This document shows, piece after piece, positions 29,195 to 38,023 of a DNA stretch of 64,000 nucleotides (the stretch's first letter is position 1; each line of letters starts with the position of its first letter). The translations under genes were made by a program, and so were the position numbers. Under the pieces are notes generated by a model. That model searched no databases and was not told the origin of the DNA. It worked only from the letters and a program-made list of their open reading frames with translations. The stretch covers positions 3,649,001-3,713,000 of the forward strand of contig NZ_CP113783.1 of assembly GCF_029542205.1 (NCBI RefSeq), in the 5' to 3' direction. The stretch is from Pseudoxanthomonas sp. SE1 (lineage in GTDB: Bacteria; Pseudomonadota; Gammaproteobacteria; Xanthomonadales; Xanthomonadaceae).

Positions 29195-31693
29195 ATGGTT
29201 ACCGGGCCCGTGAATACCGCAGGCTCGGCGGCGTCATACTCACGACCCGGGCAGACGATGCCCGCTGGCCTGAGCTCCGCCGATGCGAGACGCAAACTCG
29301 AGGAAAATGGCCCCAACCTGATGCCGCGAGCCGAAGGTCGCAGCAGCCTGCGCATCGCCGCGGGGGTCATCCGGGAACCCATGCTGGCCTTGCTCGTTGC
29401 GGCCGCAGCGATCTACCTGGTGCTGGGAGATCTTCCCGAGGCATCGGTTCTGGCCGTTTCGGTTCTGCTCGTGATCGGGCTGGCCTTCTATCAGGAATAC
29501 AGGTCAGAACGTGCGCTGGACGCGCTTCGCGACCTGAGCAGTCCCCGCGCGCGAGTGCGTCGCGACGGTGAGAGCGTGCTGCTTCCTGCGCAAGACATCG
29601 TCGTCGGCGACATTCTGTTGATGGCGGAAGGAGACCGGGTGATTGCGGACGCCCGTCTGCTGCCCACAGGCGATGGACATGTCTCTGAGCTTGAACTGGA
29701 TGAGTCAATGCTGACAGGCGAGTCCATGCCGGTACGTCGCGCCGCAGGGTCTGCATCAACAGACAGGATCCATGCTGGAACGCTTGTCCTGAGCGGACAC
29801 GCGCTGGCGGAAGTCGTCGCCACTGGTGCCCGCAGCGCCATCGGTCGCATCGGCGTGGCGCTGGGCAGCGTGCGCACTCCGCCTACCCCATTGCAGCGGC
29901 AGATACGACATGCGATCACCGTTTTCGCGTTGCTCGCGCTCGTCGTCAGCGCCAGCGTAGTCATCCTCCATTTTTCGGTGCATGGCGATTGGCTGCAGGC
30001 CGCCCTCGCGGGCATCACGCTGGCGATGGCCAATATCCCGGAGGAATTTCCGGTCGTGCTTTCGGTGTTCCTGACCCTCGGTGCATGGCGCATGGCCCGG
30101 CATCAGGCATTGGTCCGTCGCCCGCCCGCGATCGAAGCCCTTGGCGCGGTGACCGTGCTGTGTACGGACAAGACCGGGACCCTGACCGAGAACCGCATGG
30201 CCGTGGCGGAACTGTTGACGCCTGAGGGACACATCATGCTGCCCGTGCCGCTTCCGCCGCATGCGCAGAGCCTGATCGAATGCGGCGACGCCGCGAGTGC
30301 GGACGATCCGGTCGACCCCATGGAGCGCGCTTTGCGGACCGCGGTGGGCGACCGCCCTTCAGCCGCGCGCCCACTTGGCGCGCAGCGCGTGCGGGAGTAT
30401 CCCTTGATGCGACCATTGCCCGTGGTCGGCCACGCGTGGCGCCCTTCTCTGGACCGGCCGGATGTCAACGTCTACTGCAAAGGTGCGCCGGAAACCGTGG
30501 CCGCCCTGTGCGAGTTGCAACCTGACCAACGTGCCGGACTGCTCGCCGGCGCGGCATCCATGGCACGGCGCGGCCTGCGTGTGCTTGCTGTTGCGACCGC
30601 CACCGGGCTTGAGGCCGCCCCAGCGACGTTGCAGGACTGTCCGCTGCAATGGCGGGGACTGATCGGCTTCGCCGATCCTCTGCGCGATGGCGTCCCGGAG
30701 GCGATAAGGGAGGCACTCGCTGCAGGGGTGCGCGTGGTGATGTTGACAGGCGACCATCCAGAGACCGCCCGCGCGATCGCCGCACAGGCGGGCATCTGCG
30801 GCGAGGCCAACATCTTCGCCCGGGTGAAGCCCGAGCAGAAACTGGCCATGGTCGACGAACTCCGCCAGGCCGGTCATGTTGTTGCCATGACCGGGGATGG
30901 CGTCAATGATGCGCCGGCACTCGCGGCGGCACACGTTGGCATCGCCATGGGGAAGCGGGGTACCGAGGTGGCCCGGGAAGCCGCTTCCATCGTGCTGCTT
31001 GACGACAACTTCGTCACCATCATCCGCGCGATCAGGAATGGACGCGTCATCTACGACAACATCGTCAGAGCCGTGCGCTACATCCTGTCGGTCCACGTAC
31101 CGATCACCGGGCTCGCCCTATTGCCGCTGTTGCTGGGTGATCCGCTCGTGCTGCTGCCCCTGCACGTGGTGTTCCTTGAGTTGATCATCGATCCGGCCTC
31201 CACGCTGGTGTTCGAACAGGAGCCTGGCGTCCATGATGTGATGCACCGTCCGCCCCGGGACCCCTCGCACCACCTGCTCGGCACCCGTTTGCTGTTCGAA
31301 AGCTTCGCGCAGGGGTTGATCGCCTTGCTTGCCGTGAGCGTCGTCTACATGCTGGGGCGCAGTAGCGGGCTCGCGGCGGCGCAGAATGGTGCGCTCGCCT
31401 TCATCGCTCTGGTGATGGGCAACCTTTCGCTCATCGTGGCCAACCGGACACTTCATGGCCGGAAGGCATGGTGGCGCCGGCGGAATCCGACATTCTGGTC
31501 CATCGTCCTCGCCGCTTCCGTCCTGACGGGCGTGGCGACGCAGGTGCGCAGCGTGTCGGGCTGGTCAGGATTCGAATCCCCGCCCGTGCCATTGACACTG
31601 GTCGCTGTTCTGTTGCCGCCCGTGCTCCTGTTCGTCGCTGACGGCATCGCAAGGACGATGGGATCGAGGCCACCGGCATCCCCGCATCGATGA
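29195..31693 (+). CDS. P-type cation-transporting ATPase
   Basis: The 832-residue protein has all P-type ATPase parts: an N-terminal cation ATPase domain (GLSSADARRKLEENGPN), the actuator LTGES, the phosphorylated Asp325 in CTDKTGTLTEN, the nucleotide-binding CKGAPE, LTGDHPETA, and TGDGVNDAPAL. The fourth membrane helix reads ANIPEEFPVV, like Ca2+-type pumps rather than the CPC of heavy-metal pumps. There is no metal-binding domain. The ion is not certain. An ATG at 29132 would give a longer start; I prefer 29195, which has GAGG upstream. It lies in the FNR/Anr-box module upstream of the stress protein gene. Confidence 0.9.
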   Translation: MVTGPVNTAGSAASYSRPGQTMPAGLSSADARRKLEENGPNLMPRAEGRSSLRIAAGVIREPMLALLVAAAAIYLVLGDLPEASVLAVSVLLVIGLAFYQEYRSERALDALRDLSSPRARVRRDGESVLLPAQDIVVGDILLMAEGDRVIADARLLPTGDGHVSELELDESMLTGESMPVRRAAGSASTDRIHAGTLVLSGHALAEVVATGARSAIGRIGVALGSVRTPPTPLQRQIRHAITVFALLALVVSASVVILHFSVHGDWLQAALAGITLAMANIPEEFPVVLSVFLTLGAWRMARHQALVRRPPAIEALGAVTVLCTDKTGTLTENRMAVAELLTPEGHIMLPVPLPPHAQSLIECGDAASADDPVDPMERALRTAVGDRPSAARPLGAQRVREYPLMRPLPVVGHAWRPSLDRPDVNVYCKGAPETVAALCELQPDQRAGLLAGAASMARRGLRVLAVATATGLEAAPATLQDCPLQWRGLIGFADPLRDGVPEAIREALAAGVRVVMLTGDHPETARAIAAQAGICGEANIFARVKPEQKLAMVDELRQAGHVVAMTGDGVNDAPALAAAHVGIAMGKRGTEVAREAASIVLLDDNFVTIIRAIRNGRVIYDNIVRAVRYILSVHVPITGLALLPLLLGDPLVLLPLHVVFLELIIDPASTLVFEQEPGVHDVMHRPPRDPSHHLLGTRLLFESFAQGLIALLAVSVVYMLGRSSGLAAAQNGALAFIALVMGNLSLIVANRTLHGRKAWWRRRNPTFWSIVLAASVLTGVATQVRSVSGWSGFESPPVPLTLVAVLLPPVLLFVADGIARTMGSRPPASPHR

Positions 31694-31720
31694 GGTGCGA
31701 GTTCCTCGACACCATCGCTG

Positions 31721-31734
31721 TTGATCCAGGTCAA
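31721..31734. promoter_or_regulatory. FNR/Anr-type box upstream of the universal stress protein gene
   Basis: TTGATCCAGGTCAA matches the consensus at nine of ten positions and ends 55 bp before the ATG at 31790. Confidence 0.7.
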
Positions 31735-31789
31735 TACGCAGCCTTGGCTCGTGGACGACTGTACGCACAGCCCACCCGAGGATCCCGCC

Positions 31790-32635
31790 ATGATCAAAGA
31801 CATCTTTCTTCCCATGACCGCGACGCCCGGCGACGATGACGCGCTCACGCACGCCATCGCGATGGCGTCGCGATTCCAGGCCCACCTGACCGTGCTGGAA
31901 CCCGTCAGCCTCCCCCAGCCCACCATCGATCCATGGGGACTCACGCCTGAACCGAGCATGCTCGCCATCTACGATGAGCTGCGGGAGACCGGGAACCGCA
32001 ACGCAGCCAAGCTCCGGACCCGCCTGGAGAAGGAGGGGATCTCATGGGAGGTTCGCCTCGAAGAATCGATGCTCCAGGAACCGAGCCATCTTGCAGCTCT
32101 CCAGGCCCGTTACGCCGACCTGTCTGTCGTGGGCGTCGCGAATCCGGACAACGAGCCGTCCCGCATGGCCCAAAGGTACTTTGAAGCGCTGTTGTTCGAA
32201 AGTGGGCGACCGGTACTGATGGTGCCCTCCCATGCCGCGATTCAGTCCGCAGCGCAGCACGTCGTCGTCGCCTGGCATCCTTCGCAAGAAGCCGCCAGGG
32301 CCGTGAACGATGCGCTCCCCCTGATGTCAGCGGCGGCATCGGTCGACGTGGTCCGTATAAGGGAGCGCCCGGGGGAAGCGGAGGGCGAAGAGGACCCCGA
32401 CCTCCGGGCCATCAGCCTTCATCTCGCCCGCCACGACCTCGATGTCAACATGGTGAGCAAGCCCCTGATCGTCGAGTCGGTCGCTCTGACGCTGCTACGG
32501 CATTGCCGGGAGTCGGGCGCGCAGCTTCTGGTGGCGGGGGGCTACGGGCATTCGCGTGCTCGCGAATGGTTGCTGGGTGGCGCGACACGCACCCTGTTGC
32601 GGGCGGCGCATCTTCCTGTCCTCTTCGCGCATTGA
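31790..32635 (+). CDS. Tandem universal stress protein
   Basis: The 281-residue protein consists of two UspA-like domains. The first (about 1-145) begins MIKDIFLPMTATPGDDDALTHA. The second ends with the nucleotide-binding signature GGYGHSRAREWLLGGATRTLL, which suggests ATP binding there. Such double-domain proteins are induced by oxygen limitation in other proteobacteria. GAGG lies nine bases upstream of the ATG at 31790, and an FNR/Anr box sits upstream. The gene converges with a GNAT gene, with a strong hairpin between. Confidence 0.9.
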   Translation: MIKDIFLPMTATPGDDDALTHAIAMASRFQAHLTVLEPVSLPQPTIDPWGLTPEPSMLAIYDELRETGNRNAAKLRTRLEKEGISWEVRLEESMLQEPSHLAALQARYADLSVVGVANPDNEPSRMAQRYFEALLFESGRPVLMVPSHAAIQSAAQHVVVAWHPSQEAARAVNDALPLMSAAASVDVVRIRERPGEAEGEEDPDLRAISLHLARHDLDVNMVSKPLIVESVALTLLRHCRESGAQLLVAGGYGHSRAREWLLGGATRTLLRAAHLPVLFAH

Positions 32636-32676
32636 CCATGAGGGAGGTTGCAGCGTGCGCGCGGAGGCAGGAACGC

Positions 32677-32704
32677 CGCGCCAGCCGGTGCATCGGCTGG
32701 CGCG
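32677..32704. terminator. Hairpin between convergent usp and GNAT genes
   Basis: CGCGCCAGCC and its complement form a perfect 10-bp stem around an 8-nt loop. No T tract follows on either strand, so it may slow polymerase or protect mRNA ends rather than act as a textbook terminator. Confidence 0.5.
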
Positions 32705-32736
32705 ACGGATATCCTCTGCCCGCTCGCAGCGTGAGT

Positions 32737-33282
32737 CTACAGTCGCAATTCGTGGATGACTTGCGAGGCGTCATCCGGGTCGGGACGCGTATCGAAACCC
32801 AGACCGCGGACAAGATCGTGCATCGACGCATTGTCGGCAAGATCCATGGAATAGATCGTCTTCATGCCGTTGGCTCGTGCAACTTCGATCAGGCGCTGCA
32901 TCAACACCGTCCCCAGTCCCTTGTGCTGCCATGCATCGGCTACGGTCACCGCGCACTCGCACCGCAAGCTGCCGGCGCCAGCGCTGTAGCGGGCGACGCC
33001 GAGCATGCAACCGTCGCCGCGCCCGGCCTCGATGGCCACCAGCGCGGCTTCGCGTGATCGATCCAGGACAGTGAGCTGAGACAGGAGGTTCTCGCTGGGA
33101 TGCAGCACCCCACCGAGGAAGCGGTAGTGCTTGGCTTGATTGGAAAGGCACTCGATGAATTCACGCTCAGCCTCGCGGTCCTGGGGTCGGATATGCCGCA
33201 CGAGGACGCGATGGCCATCGCGCAAGGTTTCGTACCAGACATCCGACTCTTTCGATGCGTCGGGCAGCGTCGTATCGTTCAT
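32737..33282 (-). CDS. GNAT family N-acetyltransferase
   Basis: The 181-residue protein has the GNAT fold with the acetyl-CoA loop HKGLGTVLMQRLIEVA near residue 125 and a preceding strand with CECAVTVADAWQ. It resembles the acetyltransferase domain of Pat-type protein acetylases without their CoA-ligase part, so a protein lysine target is possible but unproven. The ATG at 33282 has AAAGGA nine bases upstream. It is transcribed from the side of the BON gene, 150 bp away, with a strong hairpin between. Only a half FNR/Anr site (ATCAA, 33314-33318) is seen. Confidence 0.87.
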   Translation of the reverse strand: MNDTTLPDASKESDVWYETLRDGHRVLVRHIRPQDREAEREFIECLSNQAKHYRFLGGVLHPSENLLSQLTVLDRSREAALVAIEAGRGDGCMLGVARYSAGAGSLRCECAVTVADAWQHKGLGTVLMQRLIEVARANGMKTIYSMDLADNASMHDLVRGLGFDTRPDPDDASQVIHELRL

Positions 33283-33374
33283 GAGAAGCGTCCTTTGCAT
33301 GCATGTGCGTTGTAGATCAATGAAGATGACCGAGCATCCCCCGGATCTCCCCAGGGCCCTGGCGCAAAGCAGCA

Positions 33375-33401
33375 TGCTCCGGTCCGATCAGGACCGGAGC
33401 A
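33375..33401. repeat. Perfect hairpin between BON and GNAT genes
   Basis: TGCTCCGGTCC and GGACCGGAGCA form an 11-bp stem around GATCA. It would lie in an mRNA reading from the BON gene into the GNAT gene and could end or process it; there is no T tract. Confidence 0.6.
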
Positions 33402-33431
33402 CAGTGCTCATGCGGCATCCCGGACATGTGC

Positions 33432-34073
33432 TCAAGTGATCACCAGGTGATCGATCACATCCTTGACGCCCGGTGTCGACCACACCGCCCGTTCGACGGC
33501 CACCCGCTCGCTCCACGTATCGACTTTGCCGTCCAGCGTCACCGTGTCGCCGTTCTTCACCGCGATACGGATCTGCTTGGCTTCCACGTCGGCGCTGCGC
33601 CTCAATGCATCCTCGATCCGCTGCTGGACCACCGGGACCTGCACTGTGGGCTTGATGACGATGTTGTTGGATATGCCCGTCACGCCCCTCAATGAGCGAA
33701 GTGCACTCTCCGCACCAGTGCGCTGATATTGCCAGTCGACTTTGCCTTCAAGCGTGATCCACCCCTTGTTCACTGTCAGGTGGATGTCCGATGGCACGGT
33801 GCTGCTCCACTTGAGCACGCCCAAGGCCCGCTTGGCGATTTCCTCGTCGCTGGTATCGCTTGCGAAACGGACTTCGATATTCTGAGCGATCGCCTTGACG
33901 CCCTTGACCCGCCAGGCCGCACGTTCGGCGCTCAGCTTCTGATAGTACGTGGGCACGTGTCCCGTCAGTGTGATCACGCCATCCTCTGCCAATACTCCGA
34001 CATCGGCGGAGTCGAGGCTCGGCTCGAAGTCGAGCTCATCGATGACTGCCTGACGCAGCTGCTTGTCATTCAT
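33432..34073 (-). CDS. Cytoplasmic protein with three BON domains
   Basis: The 213-residue protein contains three BON domains in a row (about residues 1-70, 75-143 and 147-213), each with the pattern of a helix, then GVITLTGHV, GWITLEGKV or TVTLDGKV, and a closing GV-x-x-V/I. BON domains bind phospholipid or stabilise envelope proteins, but no signal peptide or lipobox is present, so this copy stays in the cytoplasm. GAGGA lies before the ATG, and an FNR/Anr-type box is 68 bp upstream. Similar three-BON proteins occur in anaerobic stress clusters next to Usp and Hsp20. Confidence 0.92.
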   Translation of the reverse strand: MNDKQLRQAVIDELDFEPSLDSADVGVLAEDGVITLTGHVPTYYQKLSAERAAWRVKGVKAIAQNIEVRFASDTSDEEIAKRALGVLKWSSTVPSDIHLTVNKGWITLEGKVDWQYQRTGAESALRSLRGVTGISNNIVIKPTVQVPVVQQRIEDALRRSADVEAKQIRIAVKNGDTVTLDGKVDTWSERVAVERAVWSTPGVKDVIDHLVIT

Positions 34074-34140
34074 GTTCTTATCCTCTTGTCCGCAGGATCC
34101 GCGGCGTCATCCAGTTGACCGCCACGCGCGCGCGCGCGAC

Positions 34141-34154
34141 TTGACCTGGATCAA
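34141..34154. promoter_or_regulatory. FNR/Anr-type box upstream of the BON gene
   Basis: TTGACCTGGATCAA matches the consensus at nine of ten positions, 68 bp before the minus-strand ATG at 34073. It could also act on the divergent regulator gene. Confidence 0.68.
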
Positions 34155-34234
34155 CAACCTGTCGAGTCGCTCGGATGACAAGCGGCAACGGTCAGGCGGG
34201 CGATGTCCTTCAAGTGGGCTGTCCCGGTCTCCGC

Positions 34235-34261
34235 CTGTTACACACTGTTACAGGCCGTAAC
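34235..34261. promoter_or_regulatory. CTGTTACA direct repeats with GTTAC palindrome upstream of the regulator
   Basis: CTGTTACA occurs twice, exactly 10 bp apart (34235 and 34245), and the second copy forms the palindrome GTTAC-AGGCC-GTAAC. The helical spacing suggests a protein-binding site for the regulator gene at 34330. Confidence 0.45.
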
Positions 34262-34329
34262 GGGATGGATGTCGGCGAGCGGGGAAAGTGTCATAGCGTG
34301 AGTGTCCCACCCCCACCAGGACTGCCGTG

Positions 34330-35043
34330 ATGCTGGATACTCGTGACTTCGCGGAATCCTGCACGCCCGCATGGATTCCGGACCTTGGCCAACCGCCGGT
34401 CGGCCATGTCGATCTGCAGAGCATCGACGCGTTGCTGCACAGGGCGCCCCTCCAGCGTCGCCTGGTACAGGCCCGGCGACGGCTTTTCCGCGCCGGTCAG
34501 CCATGCCGTGCCCTGTACCTCGTGCATGCGGGCCTGTTCAAGACCTGTGTCCTCAGCGAGGATGGCTGGGAACGGGTCACCGGATTCCATCTTCGCGGTG
34601 CGCTGCTGGGAATCGACTCCTTCGACATGCCGGTGCATGCCTGCGATGCGGTCGCGCTGGATACGAGCGAGGTCTGGGAGCTGCCATTGTCGTGGCTGAA
34701 GGCAGAGGGACGCGACCTGTTGCCTCATGTCACGGGGATGCTTGCGGCAGAGATACGGCGGGACGGGCGCTGGATGCTGGCGATGGGACGCTTCAGTGCC
34801 GAGCAGCGCGTGGGCGCATTCCTGCTGGACCTGGCGGCGCGATTGCACATGCTGGGCTTCAGTGCCCAGCACCTGTTGCTGCGCATGACGCGGGCTGACC
34901 TGGGCAGCTTCCTGTCGCTTCAGCTTGAAACCGTCACACGCGCATTGTCCCGCCTCGATGCCCAGGGCCTCATCTCGGTTGATCGACGCGACATCCTCAT
35001 CCGGGATGAAACCGGGCTGAGGTTGGTGCTGGCCCGTTCGTAG
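34330..35043 (+). CDS. Crp/Fnr family regulator of FNR/DNR type without Fe-S cysteines
   Basis: The 237-residue protein has an N-terminal cyclic-nucleotide-like domain, a dimerisation helix (about 130-165) and a C-terminal winged helix. The recognition helix reads LETVTRALSRL, with the Glu and Arg that FNR uses to read TTGAT. The FNR cluster ligands are missing: only Cys12 is in the N-terminal region and the fourth position aligns with Trp (TSEVWELPL). It should therefore sense something other than O2 through a [4Fe-4S] cluster, as DNR and FixK do. AGGA lies about eleven bases before the ATG. It is the obvious candidate to act at the seven boxes around it. Confidence 0.88.
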   Translation: MLDTRDFAESCTPAWIPDLGQPPVGHVDLQSIDALLHRAPLQRRLVQARRRLFRAGQPCRALYLVHAGLFKTCVLSEDGWERVTGFHLRGALLGIDSFDMPVHACDAVALDTSEVWELPLSWLKAEGRDLLPHVTGMLAAEIRRDGRWMLAMGRFSAEQRVGAFLLDLAARLHMLGFSAQHLLLRMTRADLGSFLSLQLETVTRALSRLDAQGLISVDRRDILIRDETGLRLVLARS

Positions 35044-35205
35044 GGCTCAGCAGATGGGGCCAGGTGACGGTACAGGCACGCCTTGTCAGGTTGCCCTGTT
35101 TGTGCCGTTCATCGGGTCGATATCGATAGTGTTTGCATCTTTGGTGAAATCGCCGTATCGGGATAGGTGTGTCCCTCCCCGTTTCGTCCAGAGGCCTCTC
35201 CTACA

Positions 35206-35958
35206 ATGCCGGACCGCATCTCCCATTGCGACGATGCGCTTGGAAGCCTCCGGCCGCGCGTACTGATGGTGGATGACGATGCCGAGATCACGCGGATGTT
35301 GTCGCGCTACCTGGAGAATCATGGCCTGACGGTCACTGTCGCTGCGAGCGGCGCCCGATTTCGCGCACTGCTCGAAACGACTGAAGTCGATGTGATCCTG
35401 CTGGACCTGGGGCTGCCGGACACGGATGGACTCGGCCTGGTCCGTGAACTTCGCCACTATTGGCAGGGGCCCTTGATCATCGTCAGTGGACGCGGTGAAT
35501 CGGTGGACCGCGTGGTCGGCCTTGAACTAGGCGCGGACGACTACATCAGCAAGCCCTTCGACCTGAGAGAACTGCTCGCCCGCATCCGTTCCGTGCTGCG
35601 ACGTACCCCGCCGCCCGGGCACCTGGCGCCGCATGCGAAGAGCGGATTCGAGTTCTTCGGCCTTCGCCTGGATACGTCGGCTCGCCGCCTGATCGATCGT
35701 GACGGTTGTGACATCGAGCTCACTACCGGCGAGTTCGAACTGCTCTTCGCCTTGCTGAGGAGGCCCAACCAGGTGCTGAGCCGCGACCAGCTGATGAACG
35801 CGACGCACGGACGGGAAACGGGACCGTTCGATCGGGCCATCGACATGCAGGTCAACCGGCTGCGTCGCAAGATCGAGGTAGACCCTGCACACCCACGGAT
35901 CATCAAGTCGATCCGCGGCGTCGGCTACATGCTCGCCGCTCCAGCGCCCGCTGGTTAG
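35206..35958 (+). CDS. OmpR-family response regulator
   Basis: The 250-residue protein has a receiver domain (VLMVDDDAE; phosphoacceptor in DVILLDLGLPD; Lys in ISKPFDL) and a winged-helix DNA-binding domain ending IKSIRGVGYML. The closest types are TctD/OmpR-like regulators. The ATG at 35206 lies in GGCCTCTCCTACAATGCC without a strong ribosome binding site. The histidine kinase gene begins nine bases after its stop, so they form a two-component pair in the middle of the stress module. Targets cannot be deduced. Confidence 0.93.
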   Translation: MPDRISHCDDALGSLRPRVLMVDDDAEITRMLSRYLENHGLTVTVAASGARFRALLETTEVDVILLDLGLPDTDGLGLVRELRHYWQGPLIIVSGRGESVDRVVGLELGADDYISKPFDLRELLARIRSVLRRTPPPGHLAPHAKSGFEFFGLRLDTSARRLIDRDGCDIELTTGEFELLFALLRRPNQVLSRDQLMNATHGRETGPFDRAIDMQVNRLRRKIEVDPAHPRIIKSIRGVGYMLAAPAPAG

Positions 35959-35966
35959 GGCCCCTC

Positions 35967-37970
35967 TTGTTTCCCCAGCTGTTCCACGCTGTACCCGATG
36001 CACTCCTCGTCGTGGATGAAACCGGCCGCATCTCGATCGCGAACAGGCAGGCCGAGCGGCTGTTCGGTTACGCCGAAGACGGTTTGACGGGGCTGGGCGT
36101 GGAGCAGTTGATCCCCGAAGATGCGCGCGAGCGGCATCGCTCCCATCGATGCGGCTACATGCGAATGCCACGGATCCGGCCCATGGGAGGCGCGGGCATG
36201 GCGTTGATCGGCCAGCGGCGCGATGGCGCACAGTTCCCGGTCGAGATCGCGCTCAGTCCGCTGCAGACCGATGAAGGGCCACGCTATCTGGCTTCGATCC
36301 GCGACATCTCCGAAACCCAGCGCGCGAGGGAGGCACTGGTCCGTGCCCGCCACGATGCACTTGTGGCGCGCATCGGTCAGGAGGCCGTCGAGCTCGCCGA
36401 TGGTGATGAACTCATCGCGCGACTGCCCCAGCTGCTGACCGCCGCTCTTGGCGCCGATGCGGTCGCGATCGCCTTCTTCAGGGAGAAGCCACTGGTGGAG
36501 GTACAGGCCTGCTTCGGTGCGCCCGCGCTTTCGCGCGGACTGTTCGAGGTTCCCGAGCACTGGCAGCAGTTGAGCAGCAGCCGTCCCCGGGTGATCGACG
36601 ATCTGCAGACCGCAATGTTGCCATTGCCGCTGCTGGGAGGCGACAAAGGCAGCGGTGCCGTCGTCCCGTTGATCGACCGCGACCACCCCATGGGCGTGAT
36701 CGTGGTGCGCTCGGCCGGGCAACGCGCGCTCGATCACGATGCCATGCACTTGTTGCGCTCGATCGCGAACCTGGTCGCCGGCATGATCCAGCGCCGTCGG
36801 ACGGAGGAGCAGCTCGCCCATGCCCAGCGGCTGGATGCGATCGGGCAATTGACCGGCGGCATCGCCCATGATTTCAATAATCTGCTGACGGTGATGTCGG
36901 GCAGCCTGCAACTGCTGGCAGACCGGTCCTCGGGTGATCCGGAAAGTGCCGACCTGATTGCCAGCGCATCACGTTCCGCTTGTCGTGGCGCTGAGCTGAC
37001 ACGGAAGCTGCTGGCATTCGCCCGTCGCCAAAGGCTCAGTCCGAGTGCCGTGTCGCCACCCCGCCTGCTTGAGGACCTGGAGCACATGTTGCGGCGGACA
37101 CTGGGTGATTCCATCCGGCTGATCGTCGAGTGTCCGCCAACGATCCCGGCCGTCCATGCCGACGCCGCGCAATTGGATTCGGCATTGCTCAACCTGGTGC
37201 TCAATGCGCGGGATGCCATGCCGCAGGGTGGTGAAATCCGCCTGAGCGCCCGGCAGGCGGAGCTCGAAGTCGAAACGGATTCGCGAGTCACGGTGCGCCA
37301 TCCTTGCATCATGTTCTCCGTCACCGATACTGGCCACGGCATGACGACAGAGACAATGGCGCGTGCGGTCGAACCATTCTTCACCACCAAGCCCGCCGGC
37401 CGCGGTAGCGGACTGGGACTCAGCATGGTGTACGGGTTTGCGGAACAGAGTGGCGGCAAGCTGCGGATCGACAGCCGCCTGGGGCACGGTACCCGGGTCG
37501 TTTTGCTCCTCCCCGCGGCACCCGTTGCCATCGCCACCAGCAACGAGTCCCCTCGACTCACCCAGGAAGGCCACGGTGAGCTCGTCCTGGTGGTCGAGGA
37601 CGAACCCGCGGTTCGCGACATCGCTCTGGCCTTTCTCAGATCACTGGGCTACCGCGCGAGCGCAGTGGGTTCCGCCACAGATGCCCTGGAGCATCTTTCA
37701 GGGAATGCGGAGGTGCGGCTGCTGTTCACCGACGTCATGCTCGGTGGCGGCATGAACGGCGTCGAGCTGGCCAAGGCGGCCAAGGCCAGCCATCCGGGCC
37801 TGGGCATCCTGCTCACGTCGGGATACGAGGATGTCCTGGCGCTGGACCCTATCGAAGCACCGACCTTGGCGCCGCTGCGCAAGCCCTACAGCCGCGAGGA
37901 TCTCGCTGCGGCATTGCACCGGAGCCTCAGCGACGCGTGCAGGCAAAAGAGGATTGACGTGGATCAATAA
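35967..37970 (+). CDS. PAS-GAF hybrid sensor histidine kinase
   Basis: The 667-residue soluble kinase has an N-terminal PAS domain (about 1-115), a GAF-like domain (about 130-280), the dimerisation domain with [16 protein letters not shown] (His phosphoacceptor), an ATPase domain ([28 protein letters not shown]) and a C-terminal receiver ([19 protein letters not shown]). No membrane helix is present, so it senses a cytoplasmic signal. A TTG start is used, nine bases after the regulator's stop. No haem or flavin motif is obvious. Its last codons contain an FNR/Anr box for the next gene. Confidence 0.92.
   Translation: MFPQLFHAVPDALLVVDETGRISIANRQAERLFGYAEDGLTGLGVEQLIPEDARERHRSHRCGYMRMPRIRPMGGAGMALIGQRRDGAQFPVEIALSPLQTDEGPRYLASIRDISETQRAREALVRARHDALVARIGQEAVELADGDELIARLPQLLTAALGADAVAIAFFREKPLVEVQACFGAPALSRGLFEVPEHWQQLSSSRPRVIDDLQTAMLPLPLLGGDKGSGAVVPLIDRDHPMGVIVVRSAGQRALDHDAMHLLRSIANLVAGMIQRRRTEEQLAHAQRLDAIGQLTGGIAHDFNNLLTVMSGSLQLLADRSSGDPESADLIASASRSACRGAELTRKLLAFARRQRLSPSAVSPPRLLEDLEHMLRRTLGDSIRLIVECPPTIPAVHADAAQLDSALLNLVLNARDAMPQGGEIRLSARQAELEVETDSRVTVRHPCIMFSVTDTGHGMTTETMARAVEPFFTTKPAGRGSGLGLSMVYGFAEQSGGKLRIDSRLGHGTRVVLLLPAAPVAIATSNESPRLTQEGHGELVLVVEDEPAVRDIALAFLRSLGYRASAVGSATDALEHLSGNAEVRLLFTDVMLGGGMNGVELAKAAKASHPGLGILLTSGYEDVLALDPIEAPTLAPLRKPYSREDLAAALHRSLSDACRQKRIDVDQ
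37954..37967. promoter_or_regulatory. FNR/Anr-type box at the 3' end of the kinase gene
   Basis: TTGACGTGGATCAA matches the consensus at nine of ten positions. It encodes the last residues of the kinase and ends 56 bp before the ATG at 38024. Confidence 0.65.
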
Positions 37971-38023
37971 GGCCGAGCGCCCTGGCCACCAGAATGCATG
38001 CACAGGTTCGGGGGGCAACGCTC

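Noticed and set aside
29005..29571. A 188-codon frame at the start of the P-type ATPase gene
   Set aside because: It is in another frame of the ATPase gene, and the ATPase family match is decisive.
33305..33318. An eighth FNR/Anr box before the GNAT gene
   Set aside because: Only the ATCAA half is conserved; the other half is TGCGT, too weak to list.
32677..33401. CRISPR or tandem repeat array suggested by several hairpins
   Set aside because: The two hairpins differ in sequence and there is no repeat-spacer order anywhere in the window.
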